This document shows positions 7,307 to 15,122 of a stretch of 43,203 nucleotides of DNA, piece after piece. Source of the DNA: Bacteroidota bacterium (lineage in GTDB: Bacteria > Bacteroidota > Bacteroidia > Flavobacteriales_F > PHOS-HE28); contig JAFEAI010000008.1 of the NCBI GenBank assembly GCA_018266475.1, forward strand, positions 1-43,203, read 5' to 3'. Position numbers and translations under genes: made by a program. Positions within the stretch are counted from its first letter, which is position 1. Every line of letters begins with the position of its first letter. The notes under the pieces are model-generated. The model worked only from the letters and a program-made list of their open reading frames with translations. It did no database searches and was not told the DNA's origin.

Positions 7307-7875
7307 CGGCCCGTATTGGCCGGTGCCAAGGTATCGCTCCTGTCGATGTCCAGCATGCCGGTGACCCGGCGCACGGTGTAGCGGCTGAAATCCTCTGCTG
7401 CATCCAACCCTTGCCCGTAGATGATGTCGGTGGAGCGGGTGATCTTCACGGGCCTGTCCGTAAATACCTTGTTGCTGTCCTGGCTCCAGGAGAGCATTTC
7501 GGTCTCCAATCGTTCCCCCTGCAGGTTTACGAACACCACGTGGTCCATCACGGACATGCGGTGGGCGCCGGGTTCCATCTCCCCGCGCCTTGCGGTGAGC
7601 CGGCTTCCCGCGCGTCCGTCGGGGCCGAAGAAGGTGAGCTCCACCCCGTCCCTCAGCTCGGTATGCGGTTTCTGGCCGCCGAATTCAAGCACGGTGCCCG
7701 CGCGCACCCTGTTGCGCACCAGGCCGCTGTCCGAATAGGTGTATTCCGCCTGGGTGGTGATGCGTTCCGGTCCATTGTCCACCACATCCATGGCGGCCAC
7801 GCGGTCCAGGTCGTTCTTGCAGGCGCCGGCCAGGCATGCGGCCGCAAGCAATGCCACCCCGCAGCGCACGGTCAT
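7303..7875 (-). CDS. lptC: LptC-like lipopolysaccharide export lipoprotein
   Basis: The 190-residue protein has a lipoprotein signal (MTVRCGVALLAAACLAGAC, Cys19) followed by a single LptC beta-jellyroll. Visible motifs are AEYTYSDSGLVRNRV, GVELTFFGPDGR, LTARRGEM, VVFVNLQGERLETEMLSW and ITRSTDIIYGQGLDA. LptC links the LptBFG transporter to LptA in moving lipopolysaccharide across the periplasm. In Bacteroidota it is commonly a short lipoprotein like this one. The longest open frame runs 139 codons further upstream, but that part is the antisense-like shadow of the next gene. The ATG at 7875 overlaps the upstream stop in ATGA, which supports the start. Confidence 0.9.
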   Translation of the reverse strand: MTVRCGVALLAAACLAGACKNDLDRVAAMDVVDNGPERITTQAEYTYSDSGLVRNRVRAGTVLEFGGQKPHTELRDGVELTFFGPDGRAGSRLTARRGEMEPGAHRMSVMDHVVFVNLQGERLETEMLSWSQDSNKVFTDRPVKITRSTDIIYGQGLDAAEDFSRYTVRRVTGMLDIDRSDTLAPANTGR

Positions 7876-9224
7876 TGGATCCTGGAGGGGGTGAACCAGC
7901 GCTCGCCCCGCCATGGGGTGATGGCCAGCCCGATCCACAGGGCGGTGCGCTGCTCGGCGATCAGGCCGTCGGCGGTGGTTCCGCGCTGCCTGAAGGATCC
8001 GCCGATATGGAGCCAGCTGTTGGTCTGCATGGTGTTCAGTGGAATGGAAACGCCCCCGGTCACCATGGTTTCGTTCAAGGTGTTCCCCCTTACCTGCTGC
8101 GGGGCATTGCCCATGCTGAACCCCAGGCGGTACACCATGCGGTGCAGGATCCCGCCTTCGCCGCCGGGCCGGTAGCGGGCCGCAGCCGCCCATGTGGCGG
8201 CATTGCCCATGTTGGCCGCCCAGGCATAACCGGCCACGTTCACGCCGGTGTTGCTCCAATCCTGCTGCTTGCGCTCCACGGTGAAGCCCCATTGGGCATT
8301 CTGCACGCCTGCGGCGAGGCCCATGCGCACCGGCGTAGTGAGGCGCCCGTTGGACTCGTGGAGGTAGGCTATGGTGTCCCGCACGGTTTCAACCCCGTTC
8401 TGCACCACGTAGGAGGTGGTCAAATTGGTATAGGCGGCCTTGAAGTTGACGGGCAGTGCCATTGAAATGCCGGCGGTCCACCGCCAATTGTCCTGGTCGC
8501 GCTTGGTGCGCTTGGTGAGGTCGCCCTGCCAAACCAGGCTTGCATCGGCGGCAGGCGCGGTGAGGAACAGGGAGGAGAAGGCCCTGATGTTGTTGTACCC
8601 GTCGTCCTTGTTATAAGTGGCATCGCGGGTTTCGGCGATATTGCCGAAGATGAAGTTGAAATCGGCTCCGAGGCTAATGCGCTGGCCTGCATTGCCAAGG
8701 GAATCCGGCCGTTGCTGGAAGAGGGTTCGGCCCAGGCCGAAGAAGGCCCGGCTAAGGCCGCCGCTGCCGGTGTACTGGTATTGCACGGGGATGGTGTCCG
8801 CCACGGCATTGCGGGTGGCGCTGTAGCCCACATTGCTGTAGGGGAGCAAACCCAGGGCCAGGCCCCACTTGCCCCCCGCGAAGGGCACGCCCAAGGTAAA
8901 GCCCATGAAGCGGAGGTCGCGTTCCTTGCTGCTGGCCTCCGCCGACCGGCTGCGGGTGGCATTGAAGACGGCCGCGCCCTCGAACACGGGCCTGGCCAGG
9001 GCGGTGTATCCAGCGGGATTTCCGGGCGTTACGCTATAGGGCTCCGCCATGCCCAGCCCCGTGCCGGCGGCCATGGCCTGCGTGGCTTGGCCGGTGGTCA
9101 CCAGGTCGCCTAGGCCGTATGCGCTGTAGGGCGAACCGCCTGTGGCCTGCGCCTGTGCAGCCCCTGCCGCAAGTTCAAGGGTGAGGAGCAGGGCCAGGGG
9201 CCGTGTGGAAGTGGGAAAGTGCAT
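7872..9224 (-). CDS. Outer-membrane beta-barrel protein of the coaX-lptC operon
   Basis: The 450-residue protein begins with a signal peptide (ALLLTLELAAGAAQAQA). It continues with the SPYSAYGLGDLV start and the NPAGYTALARPVFEGAA phrase typical of Bacteroidota outer-membrane proteins encoded next to coaX. Many alternating strands with Gly/aromatic turns follow (GFTLGVPFAGGKWGLALGLLPYSNVGY). The C-terminal RWFTPSRIQ resembles the usual end of these barrels. It may be a transport-type porin. Its job is unknown, but the lptC context suggests outer-membrane biogenesis. The first 50 bases overlap the 3' end of coaX in another frame; the signal peptide supports this start despite the overlap. Confidence 0.83.
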   Translation of the reverse strand: MHFPTSTRPLALLLTLELAAGAAQAQATGGSPYSAYGLGDLVTTGQATQAMAAGTGLGMAEPYSVTPGNPAGYTALARPVFEGAAVFNATRSRSAEASSKERDLRFMGFTLGVPFAGGKWGLALGLLPYSNVGYSATRNAVADTIPVQYQYTGSGGLSRAFFGLGRTLFQQRPDSLGNAGQRISLGADFNFIFGNIAETRDATYNKDDGYNNIRAFSSLFLTAPAADASLVWQGDLTKRTKRDQDNWRWTAGISMALPVNFKAAYTNLTTSYVVQNGVETVRDTIAYLHESNGRLTTPVRMGLAAGVQNAQWGFTVERKQQDWSNTGVNVAGYAWAANMGNAATWAAAARYRPGGEGGILHRMVYRLGFSMGNAPQQVRGNTLNETMVTGGVSIPLNTMQTNSWLHIGGSFRQRGTTADGLIAEQRTALWIGLAITPWRGERWFTPSRIQ

Positions 9225-9936
9225 GTAGCCCGATCAGGGTGAGCAAAGGGTGGACAAAGATGCCGCTTTTAAGCTCCCTGGCGGCAAGGAGCGCATCGCC
9301 GCCGGTGAGCACCACGGCCAATCCGCGGTGCTGCCGCCTGAAGTGTGCAATGAAGCCGCGCACCTCCATCAGCAGTCCGTGGAGGGTTCCGGCGGCGAGG
9401 CATTCGGCGGTATCGGTTCCCGGCAATGGAGTTGGGGCGGAAGGTTCCACCAAGGGCAGGCGGGCACTGTAGGCGTGCATGGCCTTGGCGCGCATCCGCA
9501 GGCCCGGGGAGATGATGCCGCCGTGGTGTACGGCCAGTTCATCCACCAGGTCGTAGGTGGCGCATGTGCCCAGGTCTATGGCAAGCACAGCCCTTGCGGG
9601 CAGGAAGGCGGCGGCCCCTGCCACGTTCGCCAGGCGGTCCACGCCGAACGTGGCTGGCGTGGCATACAGGCTGCGCACGGGTGAGGGGGAAGCTCCGGTG
9701 ATCTCCGTGAGCGGGGCGGAGGCGCGCAGGAACGCGGTGAAAGAGGGATCCGGGGCGGCCACGGACCCCAGCGTAATGCGATGGATGGCGTTGTTGCCCA
9801 CGAACCGCTCCATGGCATGGCGATCGCCGGCCAAGGCCGCGGCATGTGCCACGGCCCGCCCATTGCGGAACAGGGCCATCTTCATGCGGGAGTTTCCCAC
9901 ATCCAGCACCAGTTCCGCCGGTCCTTGTCCGATCAT
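9175..9936 (-). CDS. coaX: Type III pantothenate kinase
   Basis: This enzyme catalyses the first step of coenzyme A synthesis, ATP-dependent phosphorylation of pantothenate, in the cytoplasm. The 253-residue length fits the family. The ASKHA-fold motifs are visible: LVLDVGNSRMK with Asp12, TFGVDRLANVAGA at 97-108, AIDLGTCATYDLV with catalytic Asp121, and GGIISPGLRMR at 139-149. It is the first gene of the operon coaX - outer-membrane protein - lptC - small membrane protein - CNNM protein. The 50-bp overlap with the next gene indicates cotranscription. The divergent tRNA gene begins 70 bp away. Confidence 0.95.
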   Translation of the reverse strand: MIGQGPAELVLDVGNSRMKMALFRNGRAVAHAAALAGDRHAMERFVGNNAIHRITLGSVAAPDPSFTAFLRASAPLTEITGASPSPVRSLYATPATFGVDRLANVAGAAAFLPARAVLAIDLGTCATYDLVDELAVHHGGIISPGLRMRAKAMHAYSARLPLVEPSAPTPLPGTDTAECLAAGTLHGLLMEVRGFIAHFRRQHRGLAVVLTGGDALLAARELKSGIFVHPLLTLIGLHALSHFHTAPGPAPHP

Positions 9937-9957
9937 TGGCCGATCCCGCTATATTTG
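9925..9957 (+). promoter_or_regulatory. Probable promoter of tRNA-Phe
   Basis: TTG (9925-9927) is followed after 22 bases by TATATTTG (9950-9957), an exact match to the Bacteroidota -7 consensus TANNTTTG with spacing inside the known range. The tRNA starts 50 bases downstream. The element overlaps the first codons of coaX, which runs the other way. Confidence 0.5.
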
Positions 9958-10006
9958 CCGCCCCTTCGAGCGGGCTTTGGCCGGCAAAGATGGGCAGGAA
10001 CATATT

Positions 10007-10082
10007 GGTGCCTTAGCTCAGCTGGTAGAGCAATGGATTGAAAATCCATGTGTCCCCAGTTCGATTCTGGGAGGCACCACCA
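10007..10082 (+). tRNA. tRNA-Phe (anticodon GAA)
   Basis: The acceptor stem GGTGCCT pairs with AGGCACC. The D arm (TAGCTCAGCTGGTAGAG) is present, as are the anticodon stem-loop ATGGA-TTGAAAA-TCCAT with GAA in the anticodon position, and the T arm with the CCCAG-TTCGATT-CTGGG loop. The discriminator A is followed by an encoded CCA (10080-10082). All stems are intact. Confidence 0.98.
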
Positions 10083-10086
10083 AGGC

Positions 10087-10121
10087 AAGGCCTCCGGAAC
10101 ACCGGGGGCTTTGTCCGTTTT
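10087..10121 (+). terminator. Intrinsic terminator of tRNA-Phe
   Basis: AAGGCCTCCGG (10087-10097) pairs through 11 positions, including two G-T pairs, with CCGGGGGCTTT (10102-10112) across an AACA loop. A T-run at 10118-10121 follows shortly after. It begins 4 bases after the tRNA CCA end. Confidence 0.7.
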
Positions 10122-10238
10122 GGGCGGCGCATTCGCATACTTGCCTGAACCACGGCACACGCCCCGGTGCCTGCCGGGGGACGCAGATGAACAATGCAGG
10201 ATACCGCGTGCCACGGATGCAACAGGCCCGACAGCCCT

Positions 10239-10826
10239 TCAGGATTGCCCGGCGAGCCGGCGGCGCACCTCTGCCAGGTGTTCCTGCTTGCGGGGTTCGC
10301 GCAGCGTGCGGCTGGCAGCCGTGTAGTACACATGCCGGGAAAGGAATGATACCTGGAGGCGGTCCCACTCCTTTCGGTCGGCAATGGCGCCCATTGCCAT
10401 CAATTCGCGGAACAGCCGGTCGCCGATGAGGAAGAAATCATCCCTGCCGAGGTAATCCAGGTCGGCATCGCAGAGCACATTGCTCAACGCATCATCCGCG
10501 GCCTGCGGCACCACAGTGCTCATGATCAAGCCGCAGACGCGGTCCACTTGGGCATCGGAATAGCCGAACCGCGGCAACGCTTCGCGGGCGATCAGGCAAC
10601 TGCCGCTTTCGTGGTCGTTGGGCCTGACCAGGAACCCGGAATCATGGAACAGCGCTGCGGTCTCCAGCAGGGCAAGGTCCTCGCCGGCAATGCCCTCACC
10701 TGCCGCCAGGCGCACTGCTGCGGCATGCACGTCCAAGGTGTGCTCCAAGGAGTGGTAGGTGCGAAAATCGGGCAGGCCGGCGTGCAATTGCGCCAGGATG
10801 AATTGCTTGGCTGCCTGCAGGTCCAT
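10239..10826 (-). CDS. HD-domain metal-dependent phosphohydrolase
   Basis: I start this 195-residue protein at the ATG of MDLQAAKQFI; the longer frame upstream is not protein-like and runs under the divergent kinase gene. The HD fold is clear: TYHSLEHTLDV (His25, His29), the paired metal ligands FHDSGF at 60-65, DHESGS at 71-76, and a later CDADLDYLGRDDF. HD proteins of this kind bind divalent metals and hydrolyse phosphate esters. The true substrate cannot be told from sequence. It is transcribed alone, divergent from the kinase gene 117 bp away. Confidence 0.85.
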   Translation of the reverse strand: MDLQAAKQFILAQLHAGLPDFRTYHSLEHTLDVHAAAVRLAAGEGIAGEDLALLETAALFHDSGFLVRPNDHESGSCLIAREALPRFGYSDAQVDRVCGLIMSTVVPQAADDALSNVLCDADLDYLGRDDFFLIGDRLFRELMAMGAIADRKEWDRLQVSFLSRHVYYTAASRTLREPRKQEHLAEVRRRLAGQS

Positions 10827-10943
10827 GGGGAGGAATGCGGGGCAATTTACGCAGGGCGGGCATTCCGCCATGCCCGGCAGTGCCACCAATGGCCCAAGAC
10901 CTGTTTGCCGCACTACCCCGCAGTGCGCAAGTACCTTTGGGGC

Positions 10944-11903
10944 ATGGCGCGCCAAGCACCACGCACCCCGGTGCTGCTCTTCGGATTTCTGGCCCTGTAC
11001 ATTTTCCTGCAATCGGCGTGGTGGATGTGGCTGCTTTTAAGCAAGGACCGCGACATCTTCGCCTTGCAGCAGCAGTTGCTTTCCGAGGGCATTGCACCGT
11101 ACCTGCCCGTGCGGCTCCCCCGGCACACGCTGCTGATGGTGCTGGGTGAAGGGATGGTGTTCCTTTCCCTGCTGCTGCTGGCCCTGTGGGTCACCTTCCG
11201 CACCTTCCGGCACGAGCTTTCGCTGGCGCGCCAGCAGCGCGATTTCCTGATGGCCGCCAGCCACGAACTGCGCACGCCCATCGCCGCATTGAAGCTCCAC
11301 CTGCAAACGCTGGAAAGGCACCAGCTGGATCCCTCACTGCGGGATTCACTGGCGCACAACGCGCGCACCGACGTGGAGCGGCTGCATGCGCTCACCGAAC
11401 AGATCCTGTTGGCAAGCCGCCTGGAGGAGCATGCTGCGGCCCCGCAGATGGAGCTGCTGGACCTGGCCGCCATCACCGAAGCCCTGCTGGCGGAAGCACG
11501 TACCTCCTACGGGCGCCAGCACCGCTTGGAGGGGTCCATTCCCCAAACGCTCATGGCCCGTACGGATCCGGCATCCTTCCGGTCCGTGCTGGTGAACCTG
11601 CTTGAGAACGCCTGCAAGTATTCCCCGCCGGGCACGCTGGTGCAAGTGCGGCTGAGCCAGCGGGAGCGGCAAGTACGCCTGCAAGTGGAAGACCACGGCC
11701 CGGGGATCCCCCCGGGTGACCGCGACCTCATCTTCGGCAAGTTCTTCCGGGGCGGCAACGAGGCCACGCGCCATACCAAGGGCACCGGCCTGGGGCTGTT
11801 CATTGTGCGCCGGCAGCTGGAAGACCTTGGCGGCACCGTACAGTACCGCCGTGCCATTCCGCAGGGATCTACCTTCACCGCATCATTCCCCTTACTGAAA
11901 TGA
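10944..11903 (+). CDS. Sensor histidine kinase
   Basis: The 319-residue protein has two membrane segments (about 10-32 and 63-86) flanking a short periplasmic loop of about 30 residues, then a classic kinase core without a PAS domain. The H box is AASHELRTPIAAL with His107. The N box is LLENACKYSPPG, the G1 box EDHGPGIPP, the F box FGKFFRG and the G2 box GTGLGLFIV. A loop this small suggests sensing in or near the membrane or through a partner. No response regulator is adjacent; an OmpR-type regulator at 34630 is a possible partner. The stop codon overlaps the gpmI start in ATGA. A TACCTTTG box ends only four bases before the ATG. Confidence 0.92.
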   Translation: MARQAPRTPVLLFGFLALYIFLQSAWWMWLLLSKDRDIFALQQQLLSEGIAPYLPVRLPRHTLLMVLGEGMVFLSLLLLALWVTFRTFRHELSLARQQRDFLMAASHELRTPIAALKLHLQTLERHQLDPSLRDSLAHNARTDVERLHALTEQILLASRLEEHAAAPQMELLDLAAITEALLAEARTSYGRQHRLEGSIPQTLMARTDPASFRSVLVNLLENACKYSPPGTLVQVRLSQRERQVRLQVEDHGPGIPPGDRDLIFGKFFRGGNEATRHTKGTGLGLFIVRRQLEDLGGTVQYRRAIPQGSTFTASFPLLK

Positions 11904-13426
11904 CCCCGAACAAGGCAGCGCTGATCATCCTCGACGGATGGGGGATCGGCGCAGGAGACAAGACCGATGCCATTGCGCAGGCGCACACGCCTTTCATCAC
12001 GCACCTGTGGGAAAGCGCCCCGCACGCACGCCTGCGCACGGACGGTGAAAACGTGGGCCTGCCCCACGGCCAAATGGGCAACAGCGAGGTAGGACACTTG
12101 AACATCGGTGCGGGCCGCGTGGTGTTCCAGGACCTGGTGCGCATTGGCCGGGCCATCGCCGACGGGTCCCTGGGCCGCAATCCCGTGCTTCAAGAGGCGT
12201 TCCGCGCCGCGGCCATGCCCGGAAAGCGCCTGCACTTCATCGGCCTGCTGGGCAATGGCGGCGTGCATGCCTCCAGCGAGCATCTTGTGGCCTTGTGCAA
12301 GGAGGCGGAAAAGGCCGGGTTGAAGGAGGTCTTCATCCATGCTTTCACGGACGGGCGCGACACGGACCCCAAGAGCGGCCTGGGCTTTATGCGCGACCTG
12401 GAGCACGCCGTTGCGGGCACGGCCGCGCGCGTGGCCTCGGTAAGCGGGCGCTACTACGCCATGGACCGCGACAAGCGCTGGGAGCGCATCAAGAAGGCAT
12501 ACGATGCCCTGGTACACGGCATCGGCCAGCAGGCCCCCAGTGCCGCGTGGGCCATTGAGGCCAGCTATGCCAAGGGCGTCACCGATGAGTTCATTGAGCC
12601 GTGCGTGATCACGGGGACCGACCAGCGGCCCATCACCCGGATCCACCCCGGCGACGTGGTGATCTGCTACAACTTCCGCACGGACCGGTGCCGGGAGATC
12701 ACCATGGCCTTGTGCCAACAGGCTTTCCCCGACCAGGGGATGACCCCGCTGGACCTGCATTACGTCACCATGACCCCCTACGACCACAGCTTCAAGCATG
12801 TGCAGGTGCTCTTCGGCAAGGAAGACCTCACCATGACGCTGGGCGAAGTGGTTTCCAAGGCCGGCATGGCGCAAGTGCGGTTGGCGGAGACCGAAAAATA
12901 CCCGCACGTCACCTTCTTCTTCAACGGCGGGCGCGAAGCACCCTTTCCGGGGGAACGGCGATGCCTGGTGCCTTCGCCCAAGGTGGCCACCTACGACCTG
13001 CAGCCGGAGATGAGCGCACCCGCCGTGGCCCAGGCCGCAGTGGAGGAGATCATGAAGGGCGACCTGCAACTGATGGTGCTCAACTTCGCCAATCCCGACA
13101 TGGTGGGCCACACGGGCGTGTTCCCCGCGATCGTAAAGGCCGTGGAAACCACCGATGCCTGCACCAGGGAGGTGGTGGAAGCCGGGCTGGCACGGGGCTG
13201 GTCGTTCATCATCATTGCCGACCACGGCAATGCGGACAAAGCCGCGAACCCTGACGGTTCGCCCAACACCGCCCACTCGCTGAACCCCGTGCCGGCCTTC
13301 GTGCTCACCACCCGCCAGGTGCGGGTGCATGACGGTATTTTGGCGGACGTGGCCCCCACCATCCTGGACCTGCTTGGCCTTCCCCAGCCTGCGGAGATGA
13401 CGGGCCGGTCCCTGATCGCGCCCTGA
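11900..13426 (+). CDS. gpmI: 2,3-bisphosphoglycerate-independent phosphoglycerate mutase
   Basis: This glycolytic and gluconeogenic enzyme interconverts 3- and 2-phosphoglycerate using two Mn2+ ions and a phosphoserine. The 508-residue length is normal. Visible motifs include LILDGWG-type metal binding near residue 12 (IILDGWGIG), catalytic Ser62 in GQMGNSEVGHLNIGAGR, HAFTDGRDTDPKSG, NFRTDRCREI, NFANPDMVGHTG, and ADHGNADKAANPDGSPNTAH. Its ATG overlaps the kinase stop by 4 bp, so translation is probably coupled to the kinase gene. The gene converges with the one at 13484-15106, 57 bp away. Confidence 0.97.
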   Translation: MTPNKAALIILDGWGIGAGDKTDAIAQAHTPFITHLWESAPHARLRTDGENVGLPHGQMGNSEVGHLNIGAGRVVFQDLVRIGRAIADGSLGRNPVLQEAFRAAAMPGKRLHFIGLLGNGGVHASSEHLVALCKEAEKAGLKEVFIHAFTDGRDTDPKSGLGFMRDLEHAVAGTAARVASVSGRYYAMDRDKRWERIKKAYDALVHGIGQQAPSAAWAIEASYAKGVTDEFIEPCVITGTDQRPITRIHPGDVVICYNFRTDRCREITMALCQQAFPDQGMTPLDLHYVTMTPYDHSFKHVQVLFGKEDLTMTLGEVVSKAGMAQVRLAETEKYPHVTFFFNGGREAPFPGERRCLVPSPKVATYDLQPEMSAPAVAQAAVEEIMKGDLQLMVLNFANPDMVGHTGVFPAIVKAVETTDACTREVVEAGLARGWSFIIIADHGNADKAANPDGSPNTAHSLNPVPAFVLTTRQVRVHDGILADVAPTILDLLGLPQPAEMTGRSLIAP

Positions 13427-13483
13427 CCGGAAAGCCGGGCCATCGACCCCTCCAAGGCCTGCTCGGCCCCAAGGGCAACATGC

Positions 13484-15106
13484 CTACTTGCTGCCCAATA
13501 TCTGCAGGTTGCCGTGGTACTCCTTTTCCAGCACGCGGATCATGTAGAAGTACACGCCATCGTGCAGGCCCTTTGCATTGAAGTTGTTCTGGTAGTTGCT
13601 CGTATTGAGCACCTCCTTGCCCCAGCGGTCCCAGAGCTGCACATGGTTGTCGCGGCCCTCTATGCCCTTCACCACGAACTTGTCGTTGAGGCCGTCGCCG
13701 TTGGGCGTGATCACATTGGGGATGATCACTTGGCACCCTGCATCCACGGCAATGGTTGCTACCACCTCCCTTGGGCACGCATCCCTCGCGGTGATGGTAT
13801 AGGTGCCGTTGGCCATGCCGGGCACATACACCTGTCCGGTGTGCAGTGTATCGCCCCAGGCCAATGACACGGGGCCGAAGCCGCCCGAAACGGTTGCCGA
13901 CAGCGGAATGGAATCATGGTCACACTGCAACAGGAAGGAGGTTTCGGTGTGGATCTCCATGGGCTGGTAATCGATGATGGCGATCATGGCCGAGTGGACC
14001 AGCGTATCCCCGCATTGATTGACAAGGAACACGTTCATGATGGCCGTTTCGATGCCCTCCGCCTGGTCGTCCGCGATGGCCGCAAAGGGGATGAGTACTG
14101 AATCCTGCCCGGCAGGGATCACGGCGGGGCTGGGCGGCATGGTGTAATCCACGCCCGGGGTGGCGGTACCGGTCATAAAATAGCCGATGGTGTAGGTGCT
14201 GTCGGTTCCCGGCGGGCGGAAGATGGTAAAGTGGCCGCCCATGCATCCCTCGGCAGTGGTGGCATCGCCGTAAAAGGTGGCGGCGGTCACCGGCGGCAGC
14301 ACGTTGGAAGCGAAACTGCCCGCTTGGAGGAACACGGCCGAATTGTACGCCTCGTCACCCGCATCGCCGATGGCCAGCTTGATGTGGTAGGTCTGGCCGC
14401 AGGTTACGGCCGCCTCGGCGCGCAGCACGGTAGTGAATCCGTTCAGCGAAATGGTGGTGCCGTTGGCGTTGTTGACATAGTACTGGGCATTGGCGGCGGG
14501 GCATCCGAAGCCGTCCGCCCCGTGGATATTGGCAATGCTTACGGGCAGTGTGGTGCCCGGCACCAGGGCGATATTGATGGCGTTGTTGGTGTACGGCCCA
14601 TTGATGCCGGGGCCGCTGAGGAAGAAGCCGAAGACATCGTTGAAGTTGGCGGAGCAATTGAACGAAGGGTACTCCTCCGAGCCGAAGACGTAGCTGAACT
14701 TGAGCGAATCCCCGTTGGGCACGAAATCGAACTCCAGCACCGATTTATCCTGAATTGTGTTGCCCGGCGTGGTAATTGCCACCAGGTCCGGGTCGGAGCC
14801 GGTGCCGAGCACATCGCTGCCGAAATAAGAGGCAGGGCCGGGTATGTTGCTTGCCAACCCCGAGGACAGGATGATCCCCGCATCCAAGCCGAGGTTTGTG
14901 GTGTTCCCGTTGGTGAAGGACCCCGAACCGGCCTGCGGCGCGGTTACCACGGCCCCGTTGTAGGTCACGTTGGTGGCCGTAACGCCGCCGCCGAGAAGCA
15001 CATTTTCCACCAACTGCTGGGGGTTCATCGCCACGCTCACGTTCAGCTGGGCCATGGCTGGCGCGGCAGTGGCAATGGCAATTGCAAAGGCAATATTCCT
15101 GGTCAT
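13484..15106 (-). CDS. Choice-of-anchor L protein with T9SS type B (CHU_C) domain
   Basis: The 540-residue protein starts at MTRNIAFAIA, a signal peptide ending APAMAQ. Residues about 20-280 are a choice-of-anchor L domain: QLVENVLLGGG, LDAGIILSSGLA, FDFVPNGDSLKFSYVFGSEE, FGFFLSGPG, LKLAIGDAGDE-like (IKLAIGDAGDE). A Calx-beta-like segment follows (TGTATPGVDYTMPP). The C-terminus is a gliding-motility-associated type B sorting domain: IPNVITPNGDGLNDKF, LWDRWGKEVL, GLHDGVYFYMI. The protein is expected to be secreted by the type IX system and surface-bound. Its N-terminal half is a close paralogue of the product of the gene immediately upstream, and the 16-bp gap between them suggests one transcript. 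Confidence 0.92.
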   Translation of the reverse strand: MTRNIAFAIAIATAAPAMAQLNVSVAMNPQQLVENVLLGGGVTATNVTYNGAVVTAPQAGSGSFTNGNTTNLGLDAGIILSSGLASNIPGPASYFGSDVLGTGSDPDLVAITTPGNTIQDKSVLEFDFVPNGDSLKFSYVFGSEEYPSFNCSANFNDVFGFFLSGPGINGPYTNNAINIALVPGTTLPVSIANIHGADGFGCPAANAQYYVNNANGTTISLNGFTTVLRAEAAVTCGQTYHIKLAIGDAGDEAYNSAVFLQAGSFASNVLPPVTAATFYGDATTAEGCMGGHFTIFRPPGTDSTYTIGYFMTGTATPGVDYTMPPSPAVIPAGQDSVLIPFAAIADDQAEGIETAIMNVFLVNQCGDTLVHSAMIAIIDYQPMEIHTETSFLLQCDHDSIPLSATVSGGFGPVSLAWGDTLHTGQVYVPGMANGTYTITARDACPREVVATIAVDAGCQVIIPNVITPNGDGLNDKFVVKGIEGRDNHVQLWDRWGKEVLNTSNYQNNFNAKGLHDGVYFYMIRVLEKEYHGNLQILGSK

Positions 15107-15122
15107 GCTGAGGGGTAGGAGG

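Noticed and set aside
5822..7381. Plus-strand open frame of 519 codons opposite the CNNM gene
   Set aside because: The translation is His-rich and unlike known proteins. The minus strand encodes a full CNNM/CorC protein.
7876..8292. N-terminal extension of lptC by 139 codons
   Set aside because: The extension overlaps the outer-membrane protein gene in another frame, is low in hydrophobicity, and precedes an obvious lipoprotein signal peptide at the internal ATG.
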